Shown here piece after piece: positions 63,639 to 64,000 of a stretch of DNA of 64,000 nucleotides. The stretch comes from Nostoc sp. ATCC 43529 (GTDB lineage: Bacteria > Cyanobacteriota > Cyanobacteriia > Cyanobacteriales > Nostocaceae). Each line of letters opens with the position of its first letter. Position 1 is the first letter of the stretch. Below the pieces are notes generated by a model. The model saw only the letters and a list, made by a program, of their open reading frames with translations, ran no database searches and was not told where the DNA came from. Location: the NCBI GenBank assembly GCA_003326205.1, contig LWTK01000055.1, positions 20,052 through 84,051 of the forward strand. Direction: 5' to 3'. The translations under genes and the position numbers were made by a program.

Positions 63639-64000
63639 ATGGCAAATATCATAGGAAGCAACGGTAACGATACACTACTTGGCACCACGAGTGCCGACAC
63701 AATTAACAGTAAACTTGGCAACGACATTATCACAGGTAATAAGGGCAACGATACTTTAACGGGTGGCGGTGGCAAGGATAGATTTGTTTACAATTTAAAT
63801 GATGGCATTGATACGATTACTGATTTTGGTGGAGTGGGTAAAGGTACAAATCCAACAGCAGGAGTGATTGCCGAAGTTGATACGATTAAATTTGTTGGTG
63901 CTGGGTTGAGTGCGCGAAATTTGTTGCTCACCCAGAATGGCACAAATTTGGAAATCACCTTTGAAGGGGTGGCTGGTACAAAAGTCATCTTGAATAATTT
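63639..64000 (+). CDS. RTX calcium-binding protein, N-terminus (partial, window edge)
   Basis: The first 120 codons are visible before the window ends. Residues MANIIGSNGNDTLLGT and GGVGKGTNPTAGVIAEVDT match the gene at 60058-62610 almost throughout, so this is its tandem paralogue. An AGGTAGGA site lies near the ATG. The rest lies outside the window. Confidence 0.88.
   Translation, partial: MANIIGSNGNDTLLGTTSADTINSKLGNDIITGNKGNDTLTGGGGKDRFVYNLNDGIDTITDFGGVGKGTNPTAGVIAEVDTIKFVGAGLSARNLLLTQNGTNLEITFEGVAGTKVILNN

Noticed and set aside
1..64000. tRNA, rRNA, insertion sequences and riboswitches
   Set aside because: Spacers were scanned by eye for tRNA-like arms, transposase-like frames and known riboswitch cores, and none was convincing; a covariance-model scan would be decisive.

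Overview
The window is chromosomal DNA from a filamentous cyanobacterium, most likely of the Nostocales. The evidence is frequent HIP1 octamers (GCGATCGC), many arrays of short tandem heptanucleotide repeats, moderately AT-rich intergenic DNA, and gene families typical of that group: GH65 phosphorylase, NB-ARC/TPR STAND proteins, Uma2 nucleases, RTX proteins and multidomain c-di-GMP enzymes. No rRNA, tRNA, transposase, prophage or CRISPR array was recognised.

Layout. 0-10 kb: a stand-alone cNMP-binding protein, a membrane-anchored coiled-coil protein, a diverged succinyl-CoA synthetase-like pair whose key catalytic residues look replaced, a 5'-truncated Ada methyltransferase, a TPR protein and a 6-TM class III adenylate cyclase. 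10-22 kb: a defence-like accessory stretch. It holds an XPB-like helicase overlapping a DUF790/Bax1-like nuclease, a PIN toxin-antitoxin pair, a RecB/MGME1-like exonuclease, a STAND NTPase with 17 TPRs split from its N-terminal domain by an in-frame TGA, a UPF0175/DUF3368 pair, a HicAB pair, and a DUF433/DUF5615 pair with a nonsense-mutated toxin. The housekeeping gene fabG lies inside it. 22-27 kb: thioredoxin, prmA and serA. 26-31 kb: two Uma2 proteins with heptad tails around a methyltransferase-HIT fusion, decayed gene fragments, and an exported Arg/Asp/Tyr-rich protein. 31-37 kb: GH65 phosphorylase, a decayed histidine kinase and a histidine decarboxylase-like enzyme.

37-45 kb is a signalling block: an APC-transporter-PAS-GGDEF-EAL fusion, an orphan ParA, a cytochrome b561-like protein and an AAA-GGDEF protein. 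45-53 kb carries two glycosyltransferase-like genes, an unknown overlapping pair, photolyase, acireductone dioxygenase, a CBS-HEPN protein, an RHH-TOBE protein and a DUF2949 protein. 53-58.4 kb has FtsH, an MFS transporter and a MoeB-rhodanese/JAMM pair. 58.4-64 kb is mostly non-coding sequence around two tandem RTX genes, the second cut by the window end.

Recurring themes: (i) a 21-bp period in three non-coding arrays and, as heptads, inside both Uma2 genes; (ii) heptamer repeats that reach into the ends or linkers of real genes; (iii) several accessory genes broken by single in-frame stops. Family and motif assignments come from reading the translations and recalling family consensus sequences; no database search was run.
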